This document shows, piece by piece, positions 34,525-48,538 of a stretch of DNA of 64,000 bases (position 1 is its first letter; each line of letters begins with the position of its first letter). The translations under genes and the position numbers were made by a program. The stretch lies in assembly GCA_007922225.1 (NCBI GenBank), contig ML679960.1, forward strand, positions 9,246,402-9,310,401, in the 5' to 3' direction. Origin of the DNA: Emydura subglobosa (lineage: Eukaryota > Chordata > Testudines > Chelidae). The notes beneath the pieces are model-generated. The model searched no databases, was not told the DNA's origin, and worked only from the letters and a program-made list of their open reading frames with translations.

Positions 34525-37500
34525 TCTGGTTGACGGACTTTTTTTGCTCATGGAATCAGCTCATAGAACACACAGCATGGTTGAATTGATTCATTATCTG
34601 AATTTATTCAAATGTTCCTTGATTTAAATAAATGTATAGATTGTGAATAGTTTGCTGTGAGTATTCAATACTTGATCTTTAAAAACTAAGCTACATTGTG
34701 ATTGGTCATATAAATCACAAAGTGTTTCTTTTGTTCGCTTATGGGATAAGTGTAATTCAATCAGGAGAGGAACTTTAAATCATGCCCAGGGCTCTGAATT
34801 TCTTAGAAAGAGAGGTAGCAATTTATAGTGAGGTGGCACACAGAGGCTGAAGGAAATGGTAAGCCTCGTTCCTTTTCTAGGTGAATCAGGCCCCGTTAGA
34901 GGTATCGTCCAAAAAAAATAAGGCTGCTCTTTTTTTTGGTTGGGAGCAGAGCTTTAGTGTAATTTTCTTTCATCACATTCACACAAAACTATTGCATCTG
35001 CTTGCATGGTTCTAGCTAAGAAGCTATATATCATATATATATATATGCTTCTGTATCAGGTTTCTTGTTAGGGGGTTCAGAAAATCTTCTCTCACACTAT
35101 GTCAAGCAGTGTGTCATCCCATACAAAATATCACTTCCAGTGTGATTACTCAAGTGTGCAAACTTAAAATTTGTTTGACTATGGCTGAAGTAATTTCACT
35201 TTAAAAATATTCAATAAATCAGTCCAGGAAAAAAAATTCTGATATTCTACCCACTCTAGTTCTACCCTAGGAACAAGGCTGACTTCATTTTCCAAGCAAA
35301 ATAATTAAAAAAAAAAAAAAAGGAGTTAAGACCAAACCAGTTTTAAACTGATTAAATTCACCACACATTGCAGACTAGATCTAAGAATACAGTAGCACCT
35401 GTTAGTACATTCAGCTGGGGCTTTGCTACTATACTCTCTAGGAGCAAAAAATATTTTCCTGCAGCAGCTGGTTATCCTTAGAAGCCTCCAGTTTGAGTAT
35501 TGACTAGACTCCACCCATTTACAAAAGAAGTTATGCTGACAAACCAGGAGAGTATTTGACAGCAATGAGATATAGGAAGCTGTAAAGCCAGCATGCCACA
35601 TTTAGACGTCCATTCCCAGGTGACCTGCTTTTAGTTGACAATCTCAGGAAAAATAGATTTTGATGATCAGCATAAGAAACCTGCTGTTCCTTTCTCCTTC
35701 AGCTCCCTTGACTATTAGAACACCAGTTGTTGGAGTGAACAGTTAAGAATTAGCAGCAAATAATATAATGTACACCCAACCAAAATGTAGACCTGAAGGA
35801 GTATCAGAGATTGATCTAAGCTTGGATGAGGTTGAAAAAAAGTCTGATTCAACCAGTGAAAGTCTTATGGGGCAGGAATATTATAAGCAGGCATTATATT
35901 ATAATATTATTATACCTCCTACAAGTTACAGCTACTAGACGATGTCTCAGAAATTAAATCCTGGTACACTAGCTACCAATAAAGAATCAACATTTAATTA
36001 AAGAATCAACCACAAAGCTGTATCTGGAGATACCAAACTATCCCCTCTATATTTAGAAGATCTGTACATGAAAAGAATGAACTAACAGTTGGGCAAGCTA
36101 GACTGATGACATTTAAATATTTCCCTGTGCTGTTCATTACACATAATTGACAACAATGAACACAAAAAATACAGTGCCTTTTATATCTTGAATAAACATT
36201 TAATTTATTTCTCAGGCAATTATATAATAGGAGCAAACAACTTGCCAACATTACGTATAGTCTTTTATTCTCTATAATCTCTTGTTAACACTCCAGCTTT
36301 AAACTAAATCAAAGCAACATCTGCACGTAAAGAGTTTAAAATCCCAAAGTAGCTTCTCAGCAAGGTAATAAGAAAATATATTTTTCATATCAATGTAGCA
36401 TTACATCAATAAACGTCCCTTTTAATGGGTTTCAGGCTATTATGTCCCTGCGTGATAATGATATGAATATCTTGGTATATGCCAACGTGGAAAGGCTCTC
36501 TTTTGTTTATACCTTGAAAGCATTATCTGAACTGTGACTGTCACACTATAGATTACAAGGTAAAAAAGCCCATTACTAACCACATTTTTATTGTATTTCT
36601 TGAGAAACGGTGATAACATGATTGTTGGTTTAGGTCTTAAAATGTATCTTCATTTCTATCATTACAGATGACTATTCAAAAAATGAGAGCACCACTTAGT
36701 AGGCAAAACTGCCTCATTAGTGATATTAACCTGTCATTCAACTCAGCTCAGTGCCTCATTTCCTTATTGTTAACTGCTAGCTCTCAACTTCCTATACCAT
36801 ACAGAAATGTGATTTTACAGTGGGGCAAGGATTTCACCTAGTGTTTTCCAACACATTTACTCTTCCAGTTCACAATTGTAAGAGTGTTCTTAATATTAAA
36901 GAAGAAAGAAACACTTAGTTTTGCAGCAAACAAAGCCATGTGACCCAGAGGGTCAGACTGCACCCTGGTCCTACCTAACGGTGCAGGAGAGCAAGACCTC
37001 TCACACCCCTTCATGGCTGCACAGAATGTACTCCAACGGGGGTTGGGGCATGGTCATTTTATGCCTGATACTCACTAACACCTTCCAAAGGCATAAGTGG
37101 AGCTATGGATCTATCCCCCTACGATCCAGCCAGTTAAACTAGCCAAGCATGAGTTGGGAGGGAATAGGCTGCTGCACAAGAAGTGTTGAAGTATCCAGTC
37201 CTTCCATGCCAAAGCAAAAGGGGAGCAGGGGATGAACTGTGACTTAGTCACAATTTCTTCCAGAATCTTCTCCTGAGGTGGCACAACTGCACCCATTCCT
37301 TGCACAAGGCTGAGCCTTACCACTCAATCTAGTCCATAATGAGCAGATTTACATCCATCACATGAAACTAGATATGATCTACACCAGCAGCTAAAGAGAA
37401 AATAGTGTGTGTGTAAAAACAACATGTGGCAGTGCAAACTCACATTACACACAAATACACTTACAGAAATACACACACATATTGTAACGAATTGCCTTAG

Positions 37501-38552
37501 GGGCCATTGATACAACCATCACACCAAAAGAGTCCTTATAGGTATTTTGCAGGTTGGGAACTCAGCTGAAGTTACTTTGTGATGTACAGGCTGCACAGAG
37601 CAGGAGCAGATTTAGGCTGTTTGTCACGCAGACAGCAGATCAAGTGTGACAGGACCACTGATAGGAGGCACTCTTGTATTTAACTATGAGAAGGATTCCT
37701 GGAGAGAAACAGAAGCAAGAAAGCTGCTTCTCTGGGACAGGGCAGAAGTGCCTAATTCAAGATTTCTTTTAGAAGGAGTTGCCTATATGTCTTTTGGTAC
37801 AGGGAACAGGATTTGTGTACATTTTGTAAATTAAAAAATTGCCCAAAGACTCCATTTCACCAAGTTCTGCTCCAAATGTGAAACTGACCTGCAAGGTCCT
37901 GAAAATGATGAACGTGGCATAGATTTCTCTACTTCTTCCTATAAACATTCGCCGAGCAGTAATGAACTCTCTGTTCTCCTCAATGAAGTCCAGCATTTTG
38001 TTAAAACCAGAAGTATTTACAGGGCTAATTATCAATCAGTAATCAATCAGTAAAAGCCCGTGAGGTTTATTGATTCCCGCCTCTCTTTCTCCATTCCCCC
38101 ACAAGAGATGAATCTCCCTATGGCCACGCCCTTTGGAATACAAATTAGAAATACACCAAAAGCTGATGAACACTGAAACTAGCATGCAGATTTACTGAAA
38201 CATGAAATGCATGAGAGATTTCTCAAATTAGCATAACAATGAATAAACTTCCTTTTGATGTAGTCAAAGAGATAGTCTAGCAGCAGTTGGGAGGCAGACC
38301 AATATTAACTGGGAAGTTTACTCAAGGCAAAGGATCTATATAAAGCTCCTAGAAAACATCTCCCAAAGGTTGGTATTTGGATTTATTCATTAAGGGGAAT
38401 AAATGGCAGTATTTAGCAAAATGCTATGTCATTTCAGTATACATTATCAGACTGTTTTTGGCTGAATTGATTACAAGGATATTTTAAAAGCATTACTTGG
38501 TAAAGAAAATGTGAGACAAACATTAATCCACTCAGATTCATGAATGTGCACA

Positions 38553-38649
38553 CAGGGCCAGATCTTGAATTACTGACTCACTTCTTACGCAGGCAAAAAG
38601 CTGTCATTGATTTCAATGGAAATTTGCCAAAGTAAAAATCTGGGCTGGG
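38553..38649. repeat. Small palindromic repeat with CAGGGCC tip
   Basis: Starts CAGGGCCAGATCTT and ends 'aaaaatctgggctgg', with central 'attgatttcaatggaaat'. The CAGGG tip is hAT-like, but target duplications were not established. Confidence 0.5.
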
Positions 38650-40061
38650 CAGAGTATGTCTTGTAAACTCTCATTAGTGTTTAGGATGAGCAAAGAATGA
38701 GATTTTATTTTTAAAATAGATGCTGTTCACCTACTATTTACACAACACATACAAAAGCTAAAATGAAGAACTATAAATTATAACTAAGATTTTCAAACGT
38801 GACTAGAGATTTTGGATATCTACATTTTCACATGCCCAACTTAATTAACTTTTAAGGCCTTGTTTTCCAGGGTAGGTGCTCAGCACCTTCTGAAAACATT
38901 GTCTGAAATCACTGCAGCAACGCAGCCACATGAGATGGCTGCTTCCTATGAGATAATGACCACCTTATTACATATAAGCATAAAGAACTATAAGTCATAA
39001 TACACGTTAGAAATAGAGATTTAAATTTTTTAAACACATGAAACTTGGTAATATGCAAAGTGCAAACAGAAGAACAGAACTGAAATGTATATTCCTTTTA
39101 CAAATTAAGAATTTTGTTTTTGGAAATTCTACACTACTGATTTTTGGAAGGTACATTTAATATTTCAGAAAAACAGTGATTTCACCCTATATGGGTGTAA
39201 TGTAGATTAGAAAAGCTGTAATGTTTTATTGCCATTAGAATCATTTCAAGTGCTGACATTACTTTATGCTATATTTTACATTTTAATGGGTATTTCTGTA
39301 TATCTTTTAAATGAAGATTTGAAATTTAAGTCTAAATGAGTAGAATCCACTCAACTATGCTTCTCCAAAAATTGACAGCCACTGAAAACAGATTTTACCC
39401 CAGGAGTCTTACATGTTCTTTCAAATTACATTTAAAGACTTTCTATAACAGAGATACAGCATAGTGAAGCTATAATCCTGCTGCAAACATAACCATGACA
39501 CCAGAAGGCAAACTGATTACATCTTATGAGATCCACACTCCCATCTAAATGTATTCCAACAACAAAGCTCAGTTAGACAAGTCCTGAGCCTGTTTTCCCT
39601 GCAATTTCTCAGCAGGAATCAGCATAAGCAATACTCTGATGATCATATTTCTGCAGGATTACCTGCTATAGACAGCACCTTTCTTTGCCTCCAGACAAAA
39701 CAAAATAAATTATCACATTCTCAGAAAAGCAATTCCAAAGGGCTGAAATATGAACTGTGTCTTTGTGGGAACATATGTGTTCCTAACCTCTTTGCACATA
39801 TAAATCAAGTTGTGTTGTGTGTGGTGTTTTGTTTTTTTAACTACACAAACAAAAGAAGAGACGCTTCCAGCAATTTTAGCGGCAATTCGACTTTTGTTTT
39901 CCTTTACCCACACATTCTTCCTCCATTAGCATCCTCTAACCCCAACCTCTGCAATTTATTTTCCAGAAATAATTTAAAAAGACTCCCACTGAAAGGATGC
40001 CTTGTCTAGGATGGGGCTTAGAACTAGGGAACTCTCAAATTTAACCTCATTTCCAGCAATA

Positions 40062-40385
40062 AACAGTTGTGTAGCCCTGAGCAAGTCACTCAGGGCCAGA
40101 TTTTTTTTAAAGTTACGTTGGCATTGCTCCACTGAGTGCTGCAATACCTAACTGACTTAGGAACCTAAATTTCATCTTCAAAAATTACTTTAATTTCTAA
40201 AAGACCTAAATCAGATCTAAAAATGATAGTCTCCCTGCAGCTCCTATTGACTTCAAAGGCAATTGCAACAGCTCAGCACCTCTTCAATTTAGGACCTCAA
40301 CCTTTCTGCCTCTGTTTCCCCCACTAATAAAATGGGCATAATTAAATAGGATTCGGCTAATAATTTGAGATGCGTTACTTCAGGG
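40062..40385 (+). repeat. MIR/CORE-SINE split by an insertion
   Basis: The MIR body runs 'gtagccctgagcaagtcact' (to about 40,090), breaks off, then resumes at about 40,300 with 'acctttctgcctctgtttcc' and 'aataaaatgggcataatt'. In intact MIR these parts are contiguous, so about 209 bp has been inserted. Confidence 0.75.
40091..40299. mobile_element. Non-autonomous palindromic element inside the MIR
   Basis: The insert begins CAGGGCCAGATTTTT and its middle holds 'ctcctattgacttcaaaggc', as in other small palindromic repeats here. 'ctca' occurs at both junctions and may be a remnant of a target duplication. It is heavily diverged. Confidence 0.5.
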
Positions 40386-41639
40386 TGGCCTTGCAACCTC
40401 AAAAATAGATTGAACCTGAGCTCCATCAAGTTAACTTATACACAATACTTTTACATACTTATCCCAAAGCTGCTGTAATCATTCAAGTTTGTACAGTGCA
40501 AAATTGTAAAACAATGAGTCAGCATGTGCCTAGCTCCTACACAGATGAATGGTGCATAAAGGTCAGTCTCAGTATCTATGCTCAACATACTCCTTCCCAC
40601 TCCCACAGCACACAGAAAGGGGTAGGGAAGTGCCAAACTTGACAGCTGACTGACCACTCATGAGGGTAACCGTGGGAGCTCAATGCACACCCGGCAGCAC
40701 TGGGGGACATGGTGCCTCCCTAAGACAGCATGCCTTCCAAGGCTTTCTTGGAGCAACGCAGTTCTGCATCACCCCCTGTAAAGGACTGTGCCTCAGAGAA
40801 AAACAATTAAGCCCTAGATAGATACTTATTATCATATTTTATTGGCTATTTTGCAACAGTGTTCTGTTTAGATGAGAGAGACTTTTAAAACCATCTAGAA
40901 AAAAATCTTGGCAAAAACATAAAATGAATATTCTAGACAACTCACCTCATCATAACTACTATAATTCCAGGTTATAACAATTCAGGGCCATATGTTTCTG
41001 TGGTCTGGGCACTGCAAAGCGAGGAAAAATGTAGCAATTTAGTACAAATCAAGTCTCAAGAGCTTGAAGCTTAGCCAAGATCTCCTACTTGGTACAATCT
41101 CATTCCAAACCACAACTGAAAAATGATGTTATGTAGATGATTTGCATAAATGAGGATGTAGGGTCTGGAATTGTAGGAGAAGTTATGACACCTTGGAAAG
41201 AAAGTCTAAATTGCTACTAGAAATATAATAGATATTACTTGTTTCCTGGGGCTTTATGGTACAATTTACAAAAGGCAAAAAAAAGTCTACTGCAAGAGTA
41301 CTGAAAAAATTTAACAGAACATTCCATGAGGATATTCAAAAAAAATCTTAGTAGTAACTTAGAGCCTGTATGCAATACACAGGGAAATTAGCACATGAAA
41401 ATGGATAGCAACATCACAGCAACAGAAACCAACATGGCAGTCTCTTCAGATCTTCTCCATGGTAACTGGAACAACTGGTTGAATATCAGAGAAAAGATAT
41501 ACATCATATGGTTCATTTGATTAATGTTATTTTTGACAAATTAAATTTTTAAAAAGTGGTAACTAAAATTAGTGCTGGTCACATAATGCAAAACATTATT
41601 AACTGACAGCTTTGTGATGAAAATAGCAAAGATAGATCC

Positions 41640-41780
41640 CTTTCCCCTATCCTATGTCAGTCTTGTTTATTGCTCTTTGGGGAAGAGACTGCCTATTACT
41701 ATGTTTGTACAGTACCTAGCACAACGGAGCCTCATTCTCAATTTGTCATTAAGCACTACTGTAAAAAATATGATCAGCAA
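41640..41780 (+). repeat. Amniote SINE 3' module
   Basis: Contains 'gctctttggggaagagactg', 'tgtttgtacagtacctagca' and 'caacggagcctcattctc', the same order as the 3' part of the element at 42,905-43,165. Confidence 0.7.
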
Positions 41781-42904
41781 TATTAATAAACCGAATTATA
41801 ACCTTAGATCTGAACACTTTTACCAAAGTTAAACCTGAATCTGAACTTTACTGCTGGAGCCATTTCTAGTGAAAACAGTAAAAAAGAATTACAATATTGG
41901 AAACGTTTCTGCACAGTTCCAAGTTCTTTATGAAGGAACTACAGATATATTTGTTCCATTTACAAGGGTACCATGCAATGATATTGCAGACGCTGTAGAG
42001 AAAGATATTTTTTCCTCCCAAATTGGTTTATGACTTTGAAAAGCTCAGAGGTTTCATCTGTCAAAGAAACTTTTAAAATGTACAAATTAAAATCCAAAAA
42101 AGTGTCACTAGAAGCTATTTTAAAACAAGAACATTGAAGAAATCAAAGGAAGCGTCAGCTATTGTAGAATGTTGTTACTGTGGGAAATTTAAGACACTCA
42201 GTTTTACTGCAGTTTACAGATATTAAAATTCACCTAGTTTCTTTAATGTCACTGTGCTGATCTGGAACAGTTTACTTTCTTGTTGTTTTTGTTCCTTCCT
42301 TGCTCTGATCTCAATACTTAATGCTTTATTTTTCTATTTCAAAGCATTATTTCTCTTTCAGACAAAAATAAATCCCTAGATACATATGAAACCTTTTTTC
42401 AAAGGTGGTTTTGAGTTTTGTGGTTTTGTCATCTAGATACATTACAAGTGTTCAAATATATTGCTACCTTAACGAATTTATAATAATAAAAAATATAGAC
42501 AGAATTTTACTGAGCCAATGAGTTGGATGCCAATGCAGTATAGTGACAGAAGTGAACTTATGCCTGAATATTTGAAGGCTAAGTACGCCCTACTTTGCAG
42601 GAACTAATATTTTTAAAGGAATCGAAGCAAAGGTTATTGAATCATAATGGTTTTCAGAGTAGGAGAATATGATCAAGGGAAGAGAAATGAGGACTAGAAA
42701 TGGGTTTGAAAATTTCGTTAGATATTTATCTGCTCATAAGCAGCGATCTCATATTATGAGCTTTTTACTGCTAATTCTTCCAGCTAACAGTCCCTTTTTT
42801 GGTCTTTAGCAAGCTTTTATTTGCAGTTATACCCAATGACTTGTAAATCACCCTAAAATTTGAAGAGTGAAATCTTAACAGTTAACCAAAAAAATATTTT
42901 GCTT

Positions 42905-43165
42905 GTGAGATGTGTTGTGGGCAGGGCACTGAACAAACACTTGGGTTCAATTCCTGGCCCTGCAGCTAACCTGCTGGGTGACGGACAAGCCATTTAATCT
43001 CTCTGTACTTCTGTTTCCCCTCCCACTTGTTGTCTATTTGGACTATAAATTGTTTGAGGCACAGACTGTCTTACTATGAACTCAGTAAACACCATAAATT
43101 TAGGAAGTACCTAGTACAATTGGTCGCTAATTTCAATCTGGGCCCTTCGGTGCTACTGTAACAAT
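42905..43165 (+). repeat. Near-full-length MIR-like SINE with 3' module
   Basis: It shows, in order, a tRNA-like head with B-box-like 'gggttcaattcct', the CORE/MIR body 'gctgggtgac...ctctgtacttctgtttccc', and the 3' module 'aggcacagactgtctt', 'agtacctagtacaattgg', 'gggcccttcggtgctactgt'. It links the isolated heads and 3' modules elsewhere in the window to one family. Confidence 0.75.
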
Positions 43166-44079
43166 GTCAGTCCTTATTGTATGTGAACAAATTACTCTTT
43201 TCTTAATCCTCATCTCAAATGCCTCAGGTTATGTGATGCCTGTGGGGATCAGCTCTTCAGTTGTTACAGACAGAATGGAATGGAGAAGAGCACTGGTCAT
43301 TGATAGTGATCAAAACATTGATGGACAACAATAGTACAGGAGACACTGTAGAAATAGAAGAGGGGGAAGAGGAGGGGCAAAACACAAGGGTACAAAAAGA
43401 ATGGAAATGTAGAGGTGGGAAAAAAGGGAATGAGGAAGAGATCTGCTCACAACAGGAGACATACATGCTTTCAATGTGTACAAGATGGTAACTAATAGGC
43501 ATATAACATATGAGTCTGTAAAACAGCTATTGAGGCAAGATTTTGTAATTTTAGTTGCCCAACTTCAGAACCTCAAAGGAGACTAATTTTTAGAGGACAG
43601 ATGCTTCGTTTTTTCTGAAAATAAAGCCCTATTAAAAGGCATTTTGAAGTGAACGGCCAAAAACCAAGGAACTCAAAATCACTAGTCACTTTCAAAAACG
43701 CTGACCTGAATGCTCAGCGGTATATATAATTGAAGACGACTATGTTTCTCCAAAATAGTCTGCACTGTAATCTGCAGACAATACAATGAAGTTACACAAT
43801 GAACCAGAAAATGGCTTGGTGTCAAAGATGTGCCAGAATCAGCTTTTTTTGTATTTATATTACAATACTATGGAAAGTGATGGATTAATGCTGAAAAGCT
43901 TCACCGTGTTTCAGCATCATTCCAGGTTTATTTAATTTGTATGGTTTGCAATTAACAAAGGAAAGCTCTGCAAGTTATTTCACAAATGCCTGGATACTTT
44001 TTGCCCAACTAATTGTTCTCTCCCAAATCATAGCTGAACAAAAGGCCTACAGAAAAAACCTATAGAAAAAAGTGGATGC

Positions 44080-44170
44080 CTATCTTTGTGTGTGTATAGC
44101 ACCTAAACACAATGACCCTCAATCCTGATTGGGGCACCTCCGGACACTATACTCTAAATATTAAAATAAT
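44080..44170 (+). repeat. Amniote SINE 3' module
   Basis: 'gtgtatagcacctaaacaca', 'tcctgattggggcacctccg' and 'actataCTCTAAATATTAAA' follow the 3' module pattern; the head is missing. Confidence 0.6.
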
Positions 44171-45711
44171 TTTGGGTGCATATCAATTGATATTAGAGAA
44201 GGTTTAAGAGAGTATATATTTAAAATAATGGGATTTCATTGGAAGCCAGTACATTAATCTATTTAATGACTCAAGGGTTAAGAGTTAGCCTCTTAATCCA
44301 AGGTCTTTAATACAAATTGATATTCTGCTGAGTAAAAGGCACAGGGAAAAACAACACTTGAAGAGGACGAGGAGCAGAAAACAGAAGGTTTTTGGAAAGA
44401 AATGGATGAATAAATGTTGGGGGAAATCCAAGTTCAGTCAAATCAGATGCATAAATGAACATTGCATCTGATCCAAAGCCCAGTGAAATCAATTGCAGTC
44501 ATCAACTTCAATGATTTTTGGATTAAGCCCATTGTGAGTTTGTTTTGGAAAACAAAATGGTTGCTCCACCTTGTACACTTTATTCTCTGGGACAAGCATC
44601 TTGCACTGCAACGTTTTGACTTTTGCATTGTAGCATTATGTTAAATCACCATATCACGCTATAAATTATGTCCACTCAAGGAAAATCCTGTTCTCTAGAC
44701 CAACATAAACCTGATTCACCACTATATTACTTCTATACAGCAGTAACTCAGTTTGCAATGGAACCATAGTGGCGCCAAAAAAAAAAGCGCACCCCCAAAA
44801 CAATCCACCAACTGGAGTAAAGCAGCTGTGAATGAAATCACGACCCATGTATGCAGTGCAAGGAAGAGGAAGAAGCAGTCTGCTTTCTCAGGGACAGCCT
44901 AGAAGAACGTTGCCTATCTCAACTGGAAGCCCACTTGCAGTGTTTTTTCGTGGAAGGAAAGAGAAAATGAGCTGAGTTCAAGTTCTGCAAGTTTGCTGAA
45001 CTTGTCAACATCTGATCTCAAATTTCTTAAGAGACCACCTAACCCCAAAGTCTGACAAATCTGTTTTTAACAAGAACAAATCTTACCATTAGCAGTGTGA
45101 AAAAAAATTACATTCCTTTTAAATTCAACAGAACACACTTTCAACCCTTCAACTTTATGTAATCTATCACCTCATTAAAAACAGGTTTGTGACTTCTGTT
45201 TTTCCAGCCAGCCAATCAGGTTACAGGAAAATAGAATTGAACAAAGGAATAATGAGTATAACAACAAGATATATAGGTTTTTATTATAACTAGTGTTGTG
45301 CAGAATTAAGATTGTCAGGAGTGTACACTTCACCCCATTTGTTGTGGAACACAGGTATTCATTGTCAATGAACTGTTTTCAAGCTACTCAGATAAGAAAA
45401 ATATTCACAAAAAATGCTTAAATAATGAATATTCAAATGAATTTTGTGATTATACATAACACTTAGCCCATGAGATGTGTACACAACAATGACATTTTAA
45501 TGGAAGTATATGAGGAGTCCATTCTGGCTCCACCCTTTCCTACAGCCTACTTACTGTGTGTCACTCAAGAAGTACAACACAAGCAGAAAACCAGCTTAAT
45601 AGGTTAGAAAGAAGCACATTTCTTTGAAGTGGGGGAATCCCTACATAACATAGAACTGGTCATCTGCACTCTTATATGGAACAATCATTGCAGTAGCTAA
45701 GTTCTTAATTT

Positions 45712-45885
45712 TTAATTGAGTTTATCCTCACAACAGCCTAGTGAGGCAGGGAAGTATTAACCCCACATTTTATGGAGGCACATGGTAGAATAAGCGACTT
45801 GGCTGAGTTCACATAGGAAGTCTGTGGTTGATCTGGGAATCAAATCCAGGTCTCCTAAATCTTTGTACAGTGCCCAGTCCATCCT
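45712..45885 (-). repeat. MIR/CORE-SINE
   Basis: The plus strand shows 'ctcacaacagcctagtgagg', 'ccccacattttatggaggca', 'agcgacttggctgagttcac' and 'gggaatcaaatccaggtctc', which is a well-kept antisense MIR from tail to head. Confidence 0.88.
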
Positions 45886-46324
45886 TCCTACCTATTTTTA
45901 CTCTATGCTCCCCCTATCTGCAGAGTCTTGAAATAGACTGTTAGGGAAGAAGGGGGCATGATCAGAATGCCATCATGGTTAGGTGATCCGTGATTGGAGA
46001 AACATCTTGGAGCCCATTACCAGGCACGGCATCTTAGAGCAGCATGAGCTGAACTGGGAGGCTTAGTGGAGCGTTGCTTAAAGACTGTCTTAGTCCCATT
46101 ACACAGTCCTGTATCCCAGCTGTGCTAAGCACAGCTCAGACATGGCTGAGGATTCAGTACTTTAGCTTTGTGATTAATAAATTGTATTCTACATGGAAGT
46201 GAAAGTTAATATTTTAAATATAATCAGAACTGCTGACATTTTAAAACTCATGTTTCTTTTTCCTAAATTGTTGATTTAAATGTAGGAATACATATTTATT
46301 AATTATTTGATATGATTAAATTGA

Positions 46325-46410
46325 ATGCTGACAGTGGGACTGGTGCTGTAAAAACAAAGGAAGACTCAATCCCTGATCTAAGCAGTTTACAATATAAATA
46401 TCTGGAAAAA
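46325..46410 (-). repeat. Amniote SINE 3' module, antisense
   Basis: 'gtgctgtaaaaacaaaggaa', 'actcaatccctgatctaagc' and 'agtttacaatataaa' are the reverse-strand form of the 3' module. Confidence 0.55.
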
Positions 46411-46800
46411 AAAAATCAGAAAAAGCTTAATTCTGCACTCTCAGGAAGTCTCATTTCAATACATATATTTGATTGCATGTGTAGCTTTCATCAACCAGTT
46501 AAAACAGCGTCACATAATTCAAGCCCTACCTGGAAAAAACTCTAGAGCCAAATATAAACAGAATTTTCAGTAAATTTCAAATTTGTTTCATTTCTGGCAA
46601 ATCTTAATGTCAGAAGGGTTTCAGTAGCGCAGTTTCAATCAGGATTTATTTGATAGGCTCCTTTGTGTAGTATTTGGGCAGCCTAATAAAGGCATTACAG
46701 TAAAAATAAACTACTGTAATTACCTCTCTCCCATAGCTGTTGTGAAGACAAACCAATGCCTGGTAAGTATGGTCTAGTATTTTTCAACTTGGATCATTTT

Positions 46801-46826
46801 CTCTCTCTCTCTCTCTCTCTCTCTCT
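46801..46826 (+). repeat. (CT)13 microsatellite
   Basis: Thirteen uninterrupted CT units. Confidence 0.9.
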
Positions 46827-48538
46827 ATGCCACTAAACTGATACATACTTGACTCATACTTTTAAAATGAAACTCTACTTTTTGGAGAAAATGGATATGG
46901 AGACCCAATCAATTCTTCTGTCTGTTGCTTGACAGCTAAAAAACGTTGCAACAATTTTGCACTGTGATTGTCTGGTCTCATCATTATGCAACAATCAAGC
47001 TTCTTGTGGCATTTGAAATTGTGTTTTTCCTACGATCATCATCATCATGGCAGAGGAAAACAAAAAAAGCCCAATAAAATCAAATCAATCAATCAGTCAA
47101 CATTGGTGCCTGCTGAGAAACTCAAAAAGGTAAGTGGTTCAATACAAACTTCCCTGTATCCCAAAAAATTATTGTCTCATGTCATGCACTGTTAGGCTGT
47201 CTAATCCATAACTTTCTCACATTCTTTCAGCTTCTATGGGGAAATATAAATGAAATCAAACCATGTCACATGATTAAACATTTAGAGATCATTTTGGAGA
47301 CCTCAGATGCTTCCTGCAGTGTTTTAATCCGTTCTCAAATTGTGGGGGAGGGGAATGTCTAAAAAGGGCACGAGAATTTTCTGATTATCTTATTCTCTCT
47401 CTTTTTTATACTTGAGTTCTAAATTAGGCAGCTGCTTGTGCCTCAATCTTCACAGAAAAAATTCTCTCCAAAGGTAGCCCATTCATGTCACATGGCAAGA
47501 CCCTCCAAAAGACATTTTTTTGAAAACATAAATTATACATCATAAACTCAAAAAGAGAGTTAATAAAAATCAATCTATGCAGCCTCCATCAAATATTAAT
47601 ACGAAATGAGGCATTTCCAAGGACTTTTCTCTTTGCTGTACCACTCTGAATCCACTTACCTCTGATGTCAAAGCTCATTTTCTGCAATGTAGTTCCTTGG
47701 TTTGTTTGTTTATTTTAAATATACACTACACAAAGCTTCCTAAAATACAACAGGTAAGATAAAAGCTTAAGGAATCTCCTTTTTCCCCCCTTCATCCTCC
47801 TTTTCCCTATTAAGAAATGAAACATTGACATTGACCTTGAAGTCAATTATTTAAAAAATAATTGACCTCTGCAGGGCTGATAAGTTTTATATTTCTTAAA
47901 ATAATTGTTTTATATTTATTCAATGAATTATTTTGATGATTTGCACCTTTATGAGATATTTGTGTGGTGAAAATGTCTGTCACTTGTTAACACATTTCAA
48001 GGTTGAGTCTGTATTAATGCCACACATGTAGATGATACATATATGCTATTTAGTGAAATACTCCACGTTCTTACAGCAATGGAAAAATCTTCCTCAAATA
48101 GTTGTTTTCGTTGGCATTTTTCCTGCTTTTCTTTGAACAGTGTATCTTGTTTAATAAGCAGCAGTAGAAGAAAAAAAAAAAACCAAAGTTTGATCTCCAT
48201 CTTGAAACTAGTTGGAATTAGGACATTGTCATGGAAGGGATTAATTATGTTTTTTTTGTTTGTAGAGTTATTTATTGTGAAGTAGTCTTCTGCAGAGCTT
48301 CGTGATCTGATTGATTGTGAATATTTATCTGGCCCAAGTCTATCAGCTTTATTAAGAGTTCAGGCAACACAGTAAAAGCTCCAATGAATTAGGAGTATTT
48401 GCTTGAAATTTGCATGTGTCCATAAATCATCCATAGAAGTTTTTTGAAAACTGTGTTAAAGTTCATGGATAACCAGTGTATCAGCCTGCTGTTCACAGTG
48501 TATTTTTCAAATCAGACCTCAAGTCACTGAAAGAGGAG
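46827..48538. other. Intergenic or intronic DNA, no gene seen
   Basis: No supported gene. The sequence is A/T-rich and mostly unique. The stretch 47,590-48,300 shows no repeat signature. A perfect 11-bp-arm hairpin lies at 47,842-47,866. Confidence 0.5.
47842..47866. repeat. Perfect short hairpin
   Basis: GTCAATTATTT and its exact reverse complement are separated by three A. The A/T content makes a chance origin plausible. Confidence 0.7.

Larger units (their letters stand above)
31857..40061. other. Intergenic or intronic DNA, no gene seen
   Basis: About 8 kb of A/T-rich unique-looking sequence with no supported gene. Two small palindromic repeats (34,418-34,524 and 38,553-38,649) and an 11-bp tandem duplication near 38,029-38,053 are the only structures noted. 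The part around 36,400-36,560 is non-repetitive. Open frames up to 91 codons have no motif. Confidence 0.5.

Noticed and set aside
43257..43502. Complementary open frames rich in Ser/Pro or Glu/Gly
   Set aside because: They arise from an A/G-rich tract of simple composition; no domain.
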